The notes: a model not told the origin generated them from the letters alone. Counted from the stretch's first letter, positions 7,665-17,095 are shown. The stretch: DNA of 57,399 nt from Candidatus Jettenia ecosi (GCA_005524015.1 SULG01000012.1:1-57399); one strand, 5' to 3'. Translations and numbers: made by a program.

Positions 7665-7883
7665 ATGAAACCGTTCAAAAAATTCATCTTGATTACGTTA
7701 CTATGTCTAGCATATATTTCAATTATATATTTTACCTTTAACGCTGTTTCAAGAGTATACAGAACAAACAATCCTATAGTAGCTAAAAGGATTGTTATGT
7801 TAACTTTTTTCGTAAATGTATGCATATTTGCAGGTAGTGGATATTTAGTTTATAAATTGAAAGTTCCTATAGAAAAAAAATGA
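7665..7883 (+). CDS. Small two-helix membrane protein, unknown function
   Basis: A 72-residue protein with two hydrophobic segments: about residues 7-30 (ILITLLCLAYISIIYFTF) and about 42-63 (IVMLTFFVNVCIFAGSGYLV). Its stop codon overlaps the HtrA start by four bases (ATGA, 7880-7883), so the two are translationally coupled. That arrangement suggests a role tied to envelope protein quality control, but no family is recognised. Confidence 0.6.
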   Translation: MKPFKKFILITLLCLAYISIIYFTFNAVSRVYRTNNPIVAKRIVMLTFFVNVCIFAGSGYLVYKLKVPIEKK

Positions 7884-9388
7884 AATGTATAAGAATGTTT
7901 TATTTATTTGTGGTAGTAACCCTCCTCTGTTTTTTCAATAACCCCCTTACTTTTGCAAACCAAAACAGTGAGGTTGATAAATTAAGGCAAGAACTATTAG
8001 AGCTTGAAAAGATAACCCAGCCACTCATTCAAACATTCCGGAAGGTCTCACAACTTGTTAGTCCATCAGTTGTCAGTTTGAGTACGGAAAAAAAGCGAGC
8101 TCCTGGTGGTAATCCCGAAACAGAACCCACCCCCCCATCGCAACATTTTCCATCCAAACGCGACCCTCATACGGAGGAGATACCAAAAAAAGGGCTAGGT
8201 TCCGGTATTATTGTAGAAGAGCATGGTTATATTTTAACGAACAATCATGTTATCGATGGTTTTTCTGAAGATGAAATCACGGTGATTACTTATAATGGAG
8301 AACAATATAAAAGCGTCAAAATCATTGGTATCGATCCTAATACAGATCTTGCTATTATCAAAATAGAAGCAGAAGGTTGCTTACCGGTTAAATTCGGCAA
8401 TTCAGAAGATGTACAAGTGGGCGACTGGGTTATTGCAATTGGTAGTCCTTTTGGGTATCACCAAACAGTTTCTATGGGTATTATCAGCGCCAAAGGAAGA
8501 ACTCATGTTATCCCATTCGTGCTCCCTTTTATTTATGAAGACTTTTTTCAAACGGATGCAGCTATTAATCCTGGAAACAGCGGAGGACCGCTTGTTAACC
8601 TTAGGGGAGAAATAATTGGAGTGAATACCGCTATCGCCACTCGATCCGGAGGTTTTCAGGGTGTAGGATTTGCTATTTCTGCTGGTATTGCAAAAGAAAC
8701 AGCTGAAAATATCATAACCACAGGAACTGTCGTACGAGGGTATTTGGGTGTAGGAACACACGATATTAATGACGATTTGGCGGGGGTACTTGGTCTAAAA
8801 AACAAAAAGGAGATTATTCATCGTTTACAGTTACCAATAGAAAAGGGAGCATTTGTTTTAGAAGTTTGGAGTGATACCCCTGCGTCAAAGGCTGGCATTT
8901 CTCCCGGCGATATTATCTCGGAATTAGATGGGAAAAAAATTGAAAATACAACAGATCTTCAGCATGCTATTCGACATGTAAAGGTAAATAAAGCGATTAT
9001 TGTAAAGATCATACGGGATGGTTCAGAAAATGCGTTAGAAGTTGTGGTGGAACCACAACCGGAAGATCTTGCGGGCAAAAGTTATACTGCTATTCAAAAA
9101 CTGGATGAGCCAACAAAATTTTCTTTAGGGTTGGTAGTAAATGAACTCCTTCCTGAAATCGCAAAATCATTAGGTTTTGAGGGTGAGAGAGGTATCCTGG
9201 TCGTTGATGTCGAATCAGATAGTCCGGCTGAACATGCGGGTATAAAACCCGGTGATTTGATTACAAAAGTAGGAACGAGAGAGGTAGACTCCGTTATAGA
9301 ATTTATGGCGCTTATGGATGAATTCTTAGATAAGACCGGGGCAGTAAGTATATTTGTAAAAAACAAAGGATTTGTAACACTAAAATAA
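7880..9388 (+). CDS. degP: DegP/HtrA-type serine endoprotease with two PDZ domains
   Basis: This 502-residue protein starts with a signal peptide (MKCIRMFYLFVVVTLLCFF, cleavage likely after TFA near residue 26). The trypsin-like S1C domain contains the full catalytic triad: His123 in TNNHVIDG, Asp156 in DPNTDLAI and Ser234 in GNSGGPL. Two PDZ domains follow, one around residues 285-390 (RGYLGVGTHDI, AGISPGDIISELDG) and one around 410-500 (LVVNELLPEIAKS, HAGIKPGDLITKVG). HtrA proteases degrade or refold misfolded envelope proteins and usually act as oligomers activated by PDZ-bound peptides. A Pro/Lys-rich linker precedes the protease domain. The gene overlaps the small membrane protein upstream by 4 bases. 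degP, degQ or mucD would all be reasonable names. Confidence 0.95.
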   Translation: MKCIRMFYLFVVVTLLCFFNNPLTFANQNSEVDKLRQELLELEKITQPLIQTFRKVSQLVSPSVVSLSTEKKRAPGGNPETEPTPPSQHFPSKRDPHTEEIPKKGLGSGIIVEEHGYILTNNHVIDGFSEDEITVITYNGEQYKSVKIIGIDPNTDLAIIKIEAEGCLPVKFGNSEDVQVGDWVIAIGSPFGYHQTVSMGIISAKGRTHVIPFVLPFIYEDFFQTDAAINPGNSGGPLVNLRGEIIGVNTAIATRSGGFQGVGFAISAGIAKETAENIITTGTVVRGYLGVGTHDINDDLAGVLGLKNKKEIIHRLQLPIEKGAFVLEVWSDTPASKAGISPGDIISELDGKKIENTTDLQHAIRHVKVNKAIIVKIIRDGSENALEVVVEPQPEDLAGKSYTAIQKLDEPTKFSLGLVVNELLPEIAKSLGFEGERGILVVDVESDSPAEHAGIKPGDLITKVGTREVDSVIEFMALMDEFLDKTGAVSIFVKNKGFVTLK

Positions 9389-9502
9389 ATGAAACCAAAG
9401 AAATATCTTACAGGAATATCATTGGGGGGTTTTATTTGTTTTGAATAATCCCTGAAACCTGAACACCAAAATCAATCACCGATATTATTCATTCTTTCTT
9501 CC

Positions 9503-10945
9503 TTATTTCTCCTCGGATACATGGGGAATTATCGGCAGCTCTTTTGTAATATAGTCGCATTCCGGACATTTACTACATCCAAAGAATATCCCACCTTGTT
9601 TCGATCTCCGTTGTATTAAGTCACCACCGCAATCTTCCTGAGGGCACTTTACTCCCGTAGGAAGGGGCTTGATATTTCTGCATTTTGGATAGGCAGAACA
9701 ACCCATGAACCGGCCTTTCTTACTAAAGCGAATAACCATAGAACTTCCACATTTCTCACACTTTTCATCGGTTGGTTCAACCTTTGTCGTCTCACCACTA
9801 AGAGATTTTGTATTTTTGCATTCCGGATATCCGGAACAGGCCAGAAATTTTCCATGCCGGCCAGTCTTTACGACCATAGCATTGCCGCATTTTTCACATT
9901 TCTGCTCGGTCATTTCAGGCTGTGCTGGCTCACCTTTTTCATCGAGAGGAAGGGTGCTTTTACATTTAGGAAACGCTGAGCATCCCAAAAACTTTCCATG
10001 CCTCCCCCACCGTATAACCATAGGTTGCCCACACAAAGTGCAGACTTGATTACTTTCTTCAGGAGTGCCCTTTACGCTCTTCATCTCTCCCATTGCTTTT
10101 TCCAAATCCATTTTGAAAGGGTCATAAAATTCTTTCAGCACCGTAAGCCAATCAATTTTTTCATCTTCAATTTTATCAAGTTCGCCTTCCATATGGGAAG
10201 TAAATTTTACATCCATTATTTTAGCAAAATGCTCAATGAGCTTTTCAGTAACCAACATCCCTAATTCCGTGGCATAGAATGCACGTTTCTCTTGTTTGAC
10301 GTATCCCCGATCTTGTATTGTAGAGATAATGGTAGCATAAGTGCTTGGTCTCCCTATTCCCATCTTTTCTAAAGTTTTAACGAGAGAAGCTTCGGTAAAA
10401 CGGGGAGGTGGTTGAGTAAAATGCTGGGTAGGTGATAATGTTATTAATTCAAGCCCTTGATCCTTTTCTAACGGCGGGAGGATTTGTTCATCTTTGTCTA
10501 TCTCATGTCCTGAAATGAGGGTATGACCATCAAAAAGCAATACCCTCCCTCTTGCCTTGAAGGTATACAATCCTGAAGTTATTTCAACGTCTGTCACAGC
10601 ATAGAGAGCAGGTTGCATCTGGCTGGCTACAAACCGTTTCCATATCAGTTCATACAGTTTATATTGATCTTTTGTTAAAAAATCCTTGATAGATTCAGGC
10701 GTATATTCTACCACAGTAGGCCGAATAGCCTCATGGGCGCCTTGCGTGCCTTGTTTATTGGATGCATGTATATTCGGTTTTTCCGGGAGATAATCCTTAC
10801 CATAGGTATCAGCAATGTGTGCCCGGCAGGATGAAAGCGCCTGTTCTGAAATATGGAAAGAATCCGTCCTCATATACGTAATAAGTCCGACGGTGCCCTG
10901 TGTTCCTATGTCAATACCTTCGTAAAGCTGCTGGGCAATAAGCAT
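9503..10945 (-). CDS. topA: DNA topoisomerase I, C-terminal part (frame-shifted from N-terminal part)
   Basis: This frame carries the active-site block of type IA topoisomerases, GLITYMRTDS, whose Tyr forms the covalent 5'-phosphotyrosine with DNA, then the gate domain and four C-terminal zinc ribbons (CTLCGQPM, CEKCGNAM, CEKCGSSM and CPQEDCGG, each followed by a second pair of Cys). It starts inside the protein: the first residues MLIAQQLYEGIDIG continue the FSAKK- sequence that ends the useful part of the upstream frame at 10906-11802. Adding one A to the six-A run (complement of 10948-10953) would restore ...FSAKKTMLIAQQ.... Together the two frames encode about 765 residues, the usual TopA size. 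TopA relaxes negative supercoils and is normally essential, so a sequencing or assembly error, or slippage at the A-run, is more likely than loss. Confidence 0.9.
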   Translation of the reverse strand: MLIAQQLYEGIDIGTQGTVGLITYMRTDSFHISEQALSSCRAHIADTYGKDYLPEKPNIHASNKQGTQGAHEAIRPTVVEYTPESIKDFLTKDQYKLYELIWKRFVASQMQPALYAVTDVEITSGLYTFKARGRVLLFDGHTLISGHEIDKDEQILPPLEKDQGLELITLSPTQHFTQPPPRFTEASLVKTLEKMGIGRPSTYATIISTIQDRGYVKQEKRAFYATELGMLVTEKLIEHFAKIMDVKFTSHMEGELDKIEDEKIDWLTVLKEFYDPFKMDLEKAMGEMKSVKGTPEESNQVCTLCGQPMVIRWGRHGKFLGCSAFPKCKSTLPLDEKGEPAQPEMTEQKCEKCGNAMVVKTGRHGKFLACSGYPECKNTKSLSGETTKVEPTDEKCEKCGSSMVIRFSKKGRFMGCSAYPKCRNIKPLPTGVKCPQEDCGGDLIQRRSKQGGIFFGCSKCPECDYITKELPIIPHVSEEK

Positions 10946-11802
10946 TGTTTTTTAGCGCTGAACTGTAACCGCGTAGACGCTTGCTGCTGTAAAAGACTTG
11001 TTGTGAAGGGCGGTGGCGCGTTATTACGTTTCGTTTGCTTCTTTACGTTCGCAACACGATATTCTGCCTTTTGAAGTTCATCAACAATGCCTTTCGCCTG
11101 TTGTTCATTTTTTATTTCAATATTTTCATTTTTAAACTTTTGAAGAATAGCCTTAAAAGCCTTACTATCTTCAGGTTTATCTGTATTCTCTGAGATGTGT
11201 TTTAATTCGGCAGTAATCTTCCAGTACTCTTGTGGTGTAAATTCCGTTATCTCTTTTTCACGCTCCACAATGAGCCGGACAGCAACGGATTGAACACGAC
11301 CGGCACTAAGCCCCTTTGTAATCTTCTTCCAGAGTAAAGGACTTAACTGATAACCCACCAGTCGGTCAAGTATCCTTCGCGCCTGCTGGGCATTCACTTT
11401 AGCCATATTGATAGGGTTGGGATGTTTAAAGGCTTCCAGGATAGCGTCTTTTGTTATTTCATTAAAGGTAACCCGGTGCACTTTTTTATCGGTTAATTGA
11501 AGCGCTTGTGTTAGATGCCACGCAATCGCCTCACCCTCACGATCAAGATCGGATGCGAGATAAATAGCGTCTGCTTTCTTTGAATCACCAAGCAATTCTG
11601 AAACTAATTTTTTCCGGCTGGGAATTACTTTATATTCAGGTGTAAAATTATTTTCCACATCAACTGATAGTTTCTTTTCTGGCAGGTCTCGCACGTGCCC
11701 CATCGATGAGCGGACAAAGAAAGATGGGCCAAGAAATTTACCAATCGTCTTCGCCTTTGCAGGGGATTCAACAATTACCATATTTTTTTTCATTTTTGCC
11801 AT
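10906..11802 (-). CDS. topA: DNA topoisomerase I, N-terminal part (Toprim domain)
   Basis: The N-terminal frame encodes the Toprim domain MVIVESPAKAKTIGKFLG and its acidic motif SDLDREGEA, followed by the domain I/IV region (QQARRILDRLVGYQLSPLLW, GLSAGRVQSVAVRLI). It matches TopA up to FTTSLLQQQASTRLQFSAKK, then continues into 13 unrelated residues (QCLLPSSFTKVLT) before stopping, which marks the frameshift at the complement of 10948-10953. The downstream frame at 9503-10945 supplies the catalytic Tyr and zinc ribbons. The ATG at 11802 has only a distant GAGG; an ATG four codons later is also possible. The neighbouring genes show no sign of decay. Confidence 0.92.
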   Translation of the reverse strand: MAKMKKNMVIVESPAKAKTIGKFLGPSFFVRSSMGHVRDLPEKKLSVDVENNFTPEYKVIPSRKKLVSELLGDSKKADAIYLASDLDREGEAIAWHLTQALQLTDKKVHRVTFNEITKDAILEAFKHPNPINMAKVNAQQARRILDRLVGYQLSPLLWKKITKGLSAGRVQSVAVRLIVEREKEITEFTPQEYWKITAELKHISENTDKPEDSKAFKAILQKFKNENIEIKNEQQAKGIVDELQKAEYRVANVKKQTKRNNAPPPFTTSLLQQQASTRLQFSAKKQCLLPSSFTKVLT

Positions 11803-11986
11803 ACTTTTATTTATAACCTCAAAATGAAGAATTTAATCAGAGGTTATAAGAAGTGTCAAGACATTTTTTTTGATCACTGCAAAAAACCATTTGATAATTA
11901 TAAAGATTATGGATAGAATAATATTTTTATTATAACTTTTCAATTTCACTATTGATACTATTCAATTAAAAGGAAAATAAGGAGAT

Positions 11987-13771
11987 ATGGTTTCGAGTTC
12001 TTGGTTCAGAAGACATCAAAAAATAGTTTATATCATCATGATCTTTTCAATGGTTGTATGGGGTGTCAGCTACTCCGCAATGGAGATGATACCTAAAAAA
12101 CCCGTTGGAAAGGCGCTTGGCAGGAAAATTACCCAAAATGAGTTTGCAGATATGTTGCGCAGATGGCAAAGATTGTTCTTCTCACAGGCAAACGAATCTA
12201 TTGTTTCGTTAGTATGGAAACAACTCATATTTGTGGAAGAAGCCCAGCGAATGGGAATTATGGTGACAACACAAGAGATCGAAGAGGGTATTCAGAGACT
12301 TGCTTTTCAGATGTTCGGAACGGGAATGAATATGAATAAATATAGTCTTATACAATTTCTCTGTAGCAATTTCAAGCTTAATCAGGATGATATAGAACGT
12401 ACCTTAAGGGAAGCATTACTCGTTGAAAAGCTGGAATCTGCAATGCGCGCATCGACAAAAATGACAACGGAAGAAACCTGGCAAAGATACTCCATGGAAA
12501 ATGAGCAGGTAAAGTTCAAAGCGCTTACCTTGAGGGCCAACGGCTTTCTGAATTCTGTCAATGTAACGGAGGATGAAATTCGTTCCCATTATGAGAAATA
12601 CAAAAATAATGAATACAACGAGGAATCCCATCAACCAGGCTACAAACTTCCGGAAAGAGTTAAGATGGAGTGTCTGATAGCAAAATTTGACGACATGGAA
12701 AAACAGGTATCCGTTCCAGAGGATGAAATGAAAAAATATTATGAGGACAACAAGGAAGTTCAATTTAAGATTACAGAAGTAGATACAAAATCTGAAGATA
12801 CAAAGATGGATAAGGCCGTAAGTGAAGAAAATAAAGACAATCAGAAGAAAGAAAAGAAAAAAAACAGTGATGAAGGTAAGGAACACAAAGAGGAAACCGT
12901 AATAACCTACAAATCTTTTGATGAAGTAAAGGGAGATATCCAAAAGACCCTTGTTAGGCAAAAGGCGATAGAAAGGACTACCGAAATCATGACGAAGCTA
13001 GATGAAGAAATATACGAGTCTATTGATAAAGAAGAACGCTCAAGCTTTAAGGATTTAGCAAATACCTATAAAGTAACCTATCAAATCCCCAAAGGGAAAA
13101 AAACTGAGAATGAATTTCTTACCGAGAATGATTTATTAGAAATATTCCCTGGATCAGATCAGATTATTCAGGTAGCTTTCGACAGAGAGAAATACGAACC
13201 TTCTATCCCTTTTGATTTTGTAGAAGGTAAGGTTATCTTCCAGGTTATTAATAAAAAGCTACCGGCGCCAGCGCCTTTGGAAGAAATACGAAATCAGGTA
13301 ATAACCGACCTCAAGCTGGAAAAGGCCTTGCTCAGAGCTAAGGAAGTTGCTGAGAAACATGCGGGAACAGCAGCCAAAACGGTTTCTTTTGATGACATGG
13401 TAAAATCAATAAAGGCAGAATGCGGGCAAATCGATATTCCCGTTTCTGAAATTGATTATATTACTCGTCCTATAAAGCTTTTTAACAAAGACTCAAAGTA
13501 TATTGAAGCGCTCAAAGAGGACAGACCAAATGTGGCAAAAAAAGCATTTGAATTGAAACCTGGCCAACGAGGAGTTGCAGTAGAACCTTTGGGGGAAAAA
13601 GCTTGCTATATCTTGGAGGTAATTGATAAAAAAACTGCTGATAAAAGCGCTTTTGAAAAAGATAAAGAGAACATAGCTAAGCGATACCTGTTTGAGAAAC
13701 AAGAAGCTTTCATCTCCGAATGGCAGACCGATATTAACCGGCACATGGAGATATACACAAAATTTCAATAA
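11987..13771 (+). CDS. SurA/PpiD-like membrane-anchored periplasmic chaperone
   Basis: The 594-residue protein has a single N-terminal membrane anchor (IVYIIMIFSMVVWGVSYS, about residues 14-31) after a short cytoplasmic segment, which is the PpiD layout. A SurA_N-type chaperone region follows (ALGRKITQNEFADMLRRW... VVTTQEIEEGIQRLAFQMF), then long charged helices, including a Lys/Glu-rich low-complexity segment near residues 260-305. I do not see a clear parvulin domain, so peptidyl-prolyl isomerase activity is doubtful. PpiD and SurA assist folding of exported proteins. ribF lies 28 bases downstream on the same strand. Confidence 0.75.
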   Translation: MVSSSWFRRHQKIVYIIMIFSMVVWGVSYSAMEMIPKKPVGKALGRKITQNEFADMLRRWQRLFFSQANESIVSLVWKQLIFVEEAQRMGIMVTTQEIEEGIQRLAFQMFGTGMNMNKYSLIQFLCSNFKLNQDDIERTLREALLVEKLESAMRASTKMTTEETWQRYSMENEQVKFKALTLRANGFLNSVNVTEDEIRSHYEKYKNNEYNEESHQPGYKLPERVKMECLIAKFDDMEKQVSVPEDEMKKYYEDNKEVQFKITEVDTKSEDTKMDKAVSEENKDNQKKEKKKNSDEGKEHKEETVITYKSFDEVKGDIQKTLVRQKAIERTTEIMTKLDEEIYESIDKEERSSFKDLANTYKVTYQIPKGKKTENEFLTENDLLEIFPGSDQIIQVAFDREKYEPSIPFDFVEGKVIFQVINKKLPAPAPLEEIRNQVITDLKLEKALLRAKEVAEKHAGTAAKTVSFDDMVKSIKAECGQIDIPVSEIDYITRPIKLFNKDSKYIEALKEDRPNVAKKAFELKPGQRGVAVEPLGEKACYILEVIDKKTADKSAFEKDKENIAKRYLFEKQEAFISEWQTDINRHMEIYTKFQ

Positions 13772-13799
13772 AATGAAAGCCTGTTGAGTAAGACAAGAC

Positions 13800-14756
13800 T
13801 TGGAAAAGATCTATGGGATAAAGGAATTAACCAGAAAAATTCACAATCCTGTGGTAACCCTTGGGATGTTCGATGGTGTACACCGGGGACATCAAAAAAT
13901 TATTGAGAGCGTAAGGCATTACGCTTCGGGGAAAAAGGGTGAATCGGTAATAATCACCTTTGATCGTCATCCGAAAAGTCTTCTGGAGAACAGGCAGCCT
14001 TCCTTTATCACCTCTTTAGAACATCGATTGGTACTATTTGAGCGTCTGGGGGTCGATTATACTATAATACTTAATTTCGCCCCAAAACTTGCACAAATAA
14101 CCGCTGAGGATTTTATCCACGAGATATTAGTCGGCTGGCTTGGTGTAAAATGCATTGTTCTGGGATTCAATTGCCGTTTTGGGAAAGACCGCGAGGGAGA
14201 TATAACATTGGTCCGTACCTTGGCAGATACCTATAACTTTGAAGTGTATGAGTGCCCACCGGTACTATACAAAGGTCAAATAATTAGTAGTACGGCTATC
14301 CGCCAGGCAATTTTAGAAGGAGCGTTAGAGAAGGCGGAAGGTATGCTTGGCAGACCTGTTTCTATTCTGGGCACCGTAGTAAAGAAATCTGGCAGAGGAA
14401 GGATATTGGGCTATCCTACGGCCAATTTGAATTTACATCATGAGGTAAGACCACCGAGGGGCGTTTACGGAACAAAAGTTCACTACGCTGGACAAGATTA
14501 TCCGGCATTGACCAATATAGGCTTACGACCAACATTTGCAAAAGAACCCTTTCCTGATGAGGATGAAACACTGGAGATTGAAGTCCACATCCTTGATTTC
14601 CAGGGTTCCCTCTACGGGCAGGATCTTGAGGTACAATTCCTCTTTAAAATAAGGGATGAAATGCCATTTGAAACTGCGGAAGAACTCAAGACACAGATTG
14701 AAAGAGATAAGGAGACGCTTCTCCGGAAGGCATTCCCTAAAAAAACGGAGATGTAG
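13800..14756 (+). CDS. ribF: Bifunctional riboflavin kinase / FMN adenylyltransferase
   Basis: This 318-residue protein has both RibF halves. The N-terminal FAD synthetase domain holds the nucleotidyltransferase HxGH-like motif FDGVHRGHQ (about residues 25-33), LGFNCRFGKDREGD, and the ISSTAIRQAI signature. The C-terminal flavokinase domain has GRILGYPTANL (about 200-210), RPPRGVYG, the ATP-binding TNIGLRPTF and ETLEIEVHILDF. It phosphorylates riboflavin to FMN and adenylates FMN to FAD. No ATG precedes the conserved core, so the TTG at 13800 is taken as start. ribH, also in riboflavin biosynthesis, is about 11 kb away, so the pathway genes are not clustered. The length is typical. Confidence 0.95.
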   Translation: MEKIYGIKELTRKIHNPVVTLGMFDGVHRGHQKIIESVRHYASGKKGESVIITFDRHPKSLLENRQPSFITSLEHRLVLFERLGVDYTIILNFAPKLAQITAEDFIHEILVGWLGVKCIVLGFNCRFGKDREGDITLVRTLADTYNFEVYECPPVLYKGQIISSTAIRQAILEGALEKAEGMLGRPVSILGTVVKKSGRGRILGYPTANLNLHHEVRPPRGVYGTKVHYAGQDYPALTNIGLRPTFAKEPFPDEDETLEIEVHILDFQGSLYGQDLEVQFLFKIRDEMPFETAEELKTQIERDKETLLRKAFPKKTEM

Positions 14757-14776
14757 GGCGAGGCTTTAGCCTTGCC
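14757..14776. terminator. GC-rich hairpin after ribF
   Basis: GGCGAGGC and GCCTTGCC pair around a four-base TTTA loop, with one G-U pair, immediately after the ribF stop codon. There is no T-run, so it may be a dispersed hairpin repeat rather than a classic intrinsic terminator. It sits between convergent genes. Confidence 0.5.
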
Positions 14777-14848
14777 TCCACGCCTGCATGGCCAGGGATA
14801 ACAACCCCAAAAGGTTACTCTACAGAATTGAAATCCCTAAATATCAGG

Positions 14849-15430
14849 TTAGATCTCTTCATATACCCATACCCTTCCATTCGCCACTACCTCATCAACT
14901 CTTTTTACCAGCCTTTTCTTATAAAGATTTAACAACCTTGTACCACTGGTATTAGCCTCAAGCTTCTTAATCTCCGAGAGATCCTTTGCTGTTATTCTGC
15001 CTTTTTCCAAAACAACAGCTAATGTATCTTGTAGATAGTTATGTAATTTTCCCAAAAGTATCTTCCCTTTACCCTGCATCTTTGCAATTACGGCAAGGTC
15101 TTTTCTATCAAGGGCAACCTCTATGTTCTCTTTTTGATTCTCATTTAAACCAACAAGTACAATATATTTATCTCCATATTCACCACTTAAAAGCCTTGAT
15201 ATGAGCTTTGCCACGATCTCATCGGCACATGAGTAATCAACTATCCCTATCCTTGAGAAATCCAGGGCAATAATAGCTCCATTCTCCTCTTTTACAATAT
15301 CCCTCTCAACACGTTCCCTTATTACCTGGCCCGATGGTCTTGTCACAAGATCGTTTGAACCATTTTTTAATTCTTCTTTCAAAAATGTATACAAATTATA
15401 TAGATGCATTTTATGATCAATTGTTTTCAA
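14849..15430 (-). CDS. STAS-like regulatory protein (possible DUF4325 relative)
   Basis: A 193-residue soluble protein. The middle section (about residues 45-120) has a STAS-like core: GAIIALDFSRIGIVDYSCADEIVAKLISRLL, the strand-turn-helix used by anti-sigma-factor antagonists, followed by a strand IVLVGLNENQKENIEVAL. The C-terminal 60 residues look like a small winged-helix (AKDLSEIKKLEANTSGTRLLNLYKKRLVKRV). The start is uncertain: a TTG at 15430 follows GGGA, or an ATG 21 bases in. It overlaps the upstream gene by 14 bases. Together with the STAS-ATPase protein at 23115-23957 it brackets the restriction-modification cluster, suggesting regulatory control of the island (inference). Confidence 0.6.
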   Translation of the reverse strand: MKTIDHKMHLYNLYTFLKEELKNGSNDLVTRPSGQVIRERVERDIVKEENGAIIALDFSRIGIVDYSCADEIVAKLISRLLSGEYGDKYIVLVGLNENQKENIEVALDRKDLAVIAKMQGKGKILLGKLHNYLQDTLAVVLEKGRITAKDLSEIKKLEANTSGTRLLNLYKKRLVKRVDEVVANGRVWVYEEI

Positions 15431-15713
15431 TCGTTTCCCATTTACCTTCTTTGGCTAAATCTGCACAAAACTGTGAGCGCGTTATAGCATTATTTTCAAG
15501 ACCCTGCACGATACAATAGGCAAGTAACTCTTTTACATCAACATTTACTTTTACGGGCTCAAACCCGCTTTTTTTTATATTTGAAAAGGCTTTTCTAAAA
15601 GACTTGAGCCACCCATCGTACGTAGCATCAAGCTTATCCCTATCAGTTGCCGTTTGTAGTAGTAACTGATATTGCTCTTTTTGATAGTAATCAATGCAAA
15701 TAATAGCTGCCAT
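15417..15713 (-). CDS. Small hypothetical protein in the restriction-modification island
   Basis: A 98-residue protein with no signal peptide, membrane segment or recognised motif. The ATG at 15713 follows GGGGAG at 8-base spacing, and the start lies five bases after the methyltransferase stop codon, so it belongs to the same operon. It overlaps the STAS-like gene by 14 bases. Its sequence (YYQKEQYQLLLQTATDRDKLDATYDGWLKSFRKAF) is helical and charged. Co-translation with the STAS-like protein suggests a partner, but nothing more can be said. Confidence 0.55.
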   Translation of the reverse strand: MAAIICIDYYQKEQYQLLLQTATDRDKLDATYDGWLKSFRKAFSNIKKSGFEPVKVNVDVKELLAYCIVQGLENNAITRSQFCADLAKEGKWETIENN

Positions 15714-15718
15714 GCTCT

Positions 15719-16783
15719 TTACTCCCCTATGAAAAGAATTTCCTCTATCTCATTTTTACTTAAAACATACTTATAATCCTTCCGCCGTATCTCATGTATC
15801 GTTCTCTTATACTTACTGAGCATCCCGGCAAGCTCTTCTACAGAAGGAATTCCATCGGAACGATAGGAAACAACGATAATACTATCCCGAAATTTTTGAA
15901 ACAATTGGTTAAATGCAGCATGGATCTTATTTTTATCAGCCCAAACTGATGGTTTTATTTTTAACCTCTTATGCTTTGACTTATAATCGATCATATCAGA
16001 CCAAATCTCGTAATTTACGAGACCTTCAAGAAAATGATAAAACCCCAGATAATCGATACCAACCCCCTTTTTTGAGATATAGGGCGTATCAATGTACACA
16101 AGATCGAAATCCCCTTTCACATCAAAAACATCAAGGTTTAATGCTCGATTCCTTTGTCCATGAGAAAAGACAGCGTTATTTGCCTCCTTAACAAATCTTC
16201 TAAAATGAGCCTCAAAAGGTGTATCCCAGGTTGCCTTATTTCCAAAATTCCGCTTAATATCAGCAAATCTCAAGTAAAGATTCTTTCTATGAAACAAATT
16301 AAACGGCCTTTTGGCAATACAGGCCTGAAATAAAGCAAAATATGCCAGGGCTTGTTTATATTTATCATTGAGTAATCTAATATTTGCCACAACCATATCA
16401 ATCCATCTATTCTCCTTGTCTGTGTAATAGACATCCTTGAAAGTCTCTGCTATAAAAGTAAGGTATGCTATTCCCCCATGCCTCTTAAGAAGGAAATTCA
16501 CATCTTCATTTGAGAGAATAACACTATCATTTTCTACCAGTGCCAGCCCGATATAATAGTTGAATTTTAATATATCGTTGTATGTAACAGTTTTACCCTT
16601 TTGCTTAAGCACATATGCCATGCTCCCTGTTCCACCAAAGGCATCGAGAACCGTTTGAAATCTCAAATCCTTTATCCCTTCCCATATCCAATCAGCAATC
16701 TTAAGCTTACTGCCCTGAAATCGTGTTGAAGGGAATTTTGAATTCTCAATAAAAGTCAGTTCTTTGTTAAAAATCTTTGTCAT
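15719..16783 (-). CDS. DNA adenine methylase, D12 class
   Basis: The 354-residue protein has the D12-class N6-adenine methyltransferase layout. An N-terminal RFQGSKLKIADWI motif precedes motif I DAFGGTGSMA (about residues 46-55), which binds S-adenosylmethionine. Motif IV is present as YIDTPY (about residues 230-235, variant of DPPY), followed by a region typical of target recognition. It methylates adenine within a DNA site, protecting it from a partner nuclease or regulating transcription. No cognate endonuclease is adjacent, although a GIY-YIG nuclease lies 371 bases upstream. The two small genes downstream (98 residues and STAS-like) appear co-transcribed. This is one of three methyltransferases in the island. 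Confidence 0.88.
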   Translation of the reverse strand: MTKIFNKELTFIENSKFPSTRFQGSKLKIADWIWEGIKDLRFQTVLDAFGGTGSMAYVLKQKGKTVTYNDILKFNYYIGLALVENDSVILSNEDVNFLLKRHGGIAYLTFIAETFKDVYYTDKENRWIDMVVANIRLLNDKYKQALAYFALFQACIAKRPFNLFHRKNLYLRFADIKRNFGNKATWDTPFEAHFRRFVKEANNAVFSHGQRNRALNLDVFDVKGDFDLVYIDTPYISKKGVGIDYLGFYHFLEGLVNYEIWSDMIDYKSKHKRLKIKPSVWADKNKIHAAFNQLFQKFRDSIIVVSYRSDGIPSVEELAGMLSKYKRTIHEIRRKDYKYVLSKNEIEEILFIGE

Positions 16784-16807
16784 ATGAATAAAAACACCGA
16801 ATAATAA

Positions 16808-17095
16808 TTAGAGGAGTTTATCTATAAGTTGCTCGATACCTGTAATTTCTTCCCATCCATGGTTTTTGACTGCAACCTCACCGTTCCAATAGTAATAAAC
16901 ATTTCTATCTATCTCAGACACATTTCCTTTGCCATAGTAATTAAAAAGATATTTGTGAATTTTCTTTTCTAAAATCCCTTCGTCTTTTGCATAAAATACC
17001 TTTCCAAAGATTTGTCCATATTCACCGCAGATAAATTCAAAGGTTGCAAAATATAATTTTTTATCATTTAGAGTTATTACACTTTCTTCATTCAT
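16808..17095 (-). CDS. Small hypothetical protein
   Basis: A 95-residue protein with high Tyr/Gly content (YLFNYYGKGNVSEIDRNVYYYWNGEVAVKNHGW). No membrane segment or known motif. It lies between the GIY-YIG nuclease (58 bases upstream) and the D12 methylase on the same strand, in keeping with a role inside this defence island, but no function can be assigned. Confidence 0.5.
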   Translation of the reverse strand: MNEESVITLNDKKLYFATFEFICGEYGQIFGKVFYAKDEGILEKKIHKYLFNYYGKGNVSEIDRNVYYYWNGEVAVKNHGWEEITGIEQLIDKLL

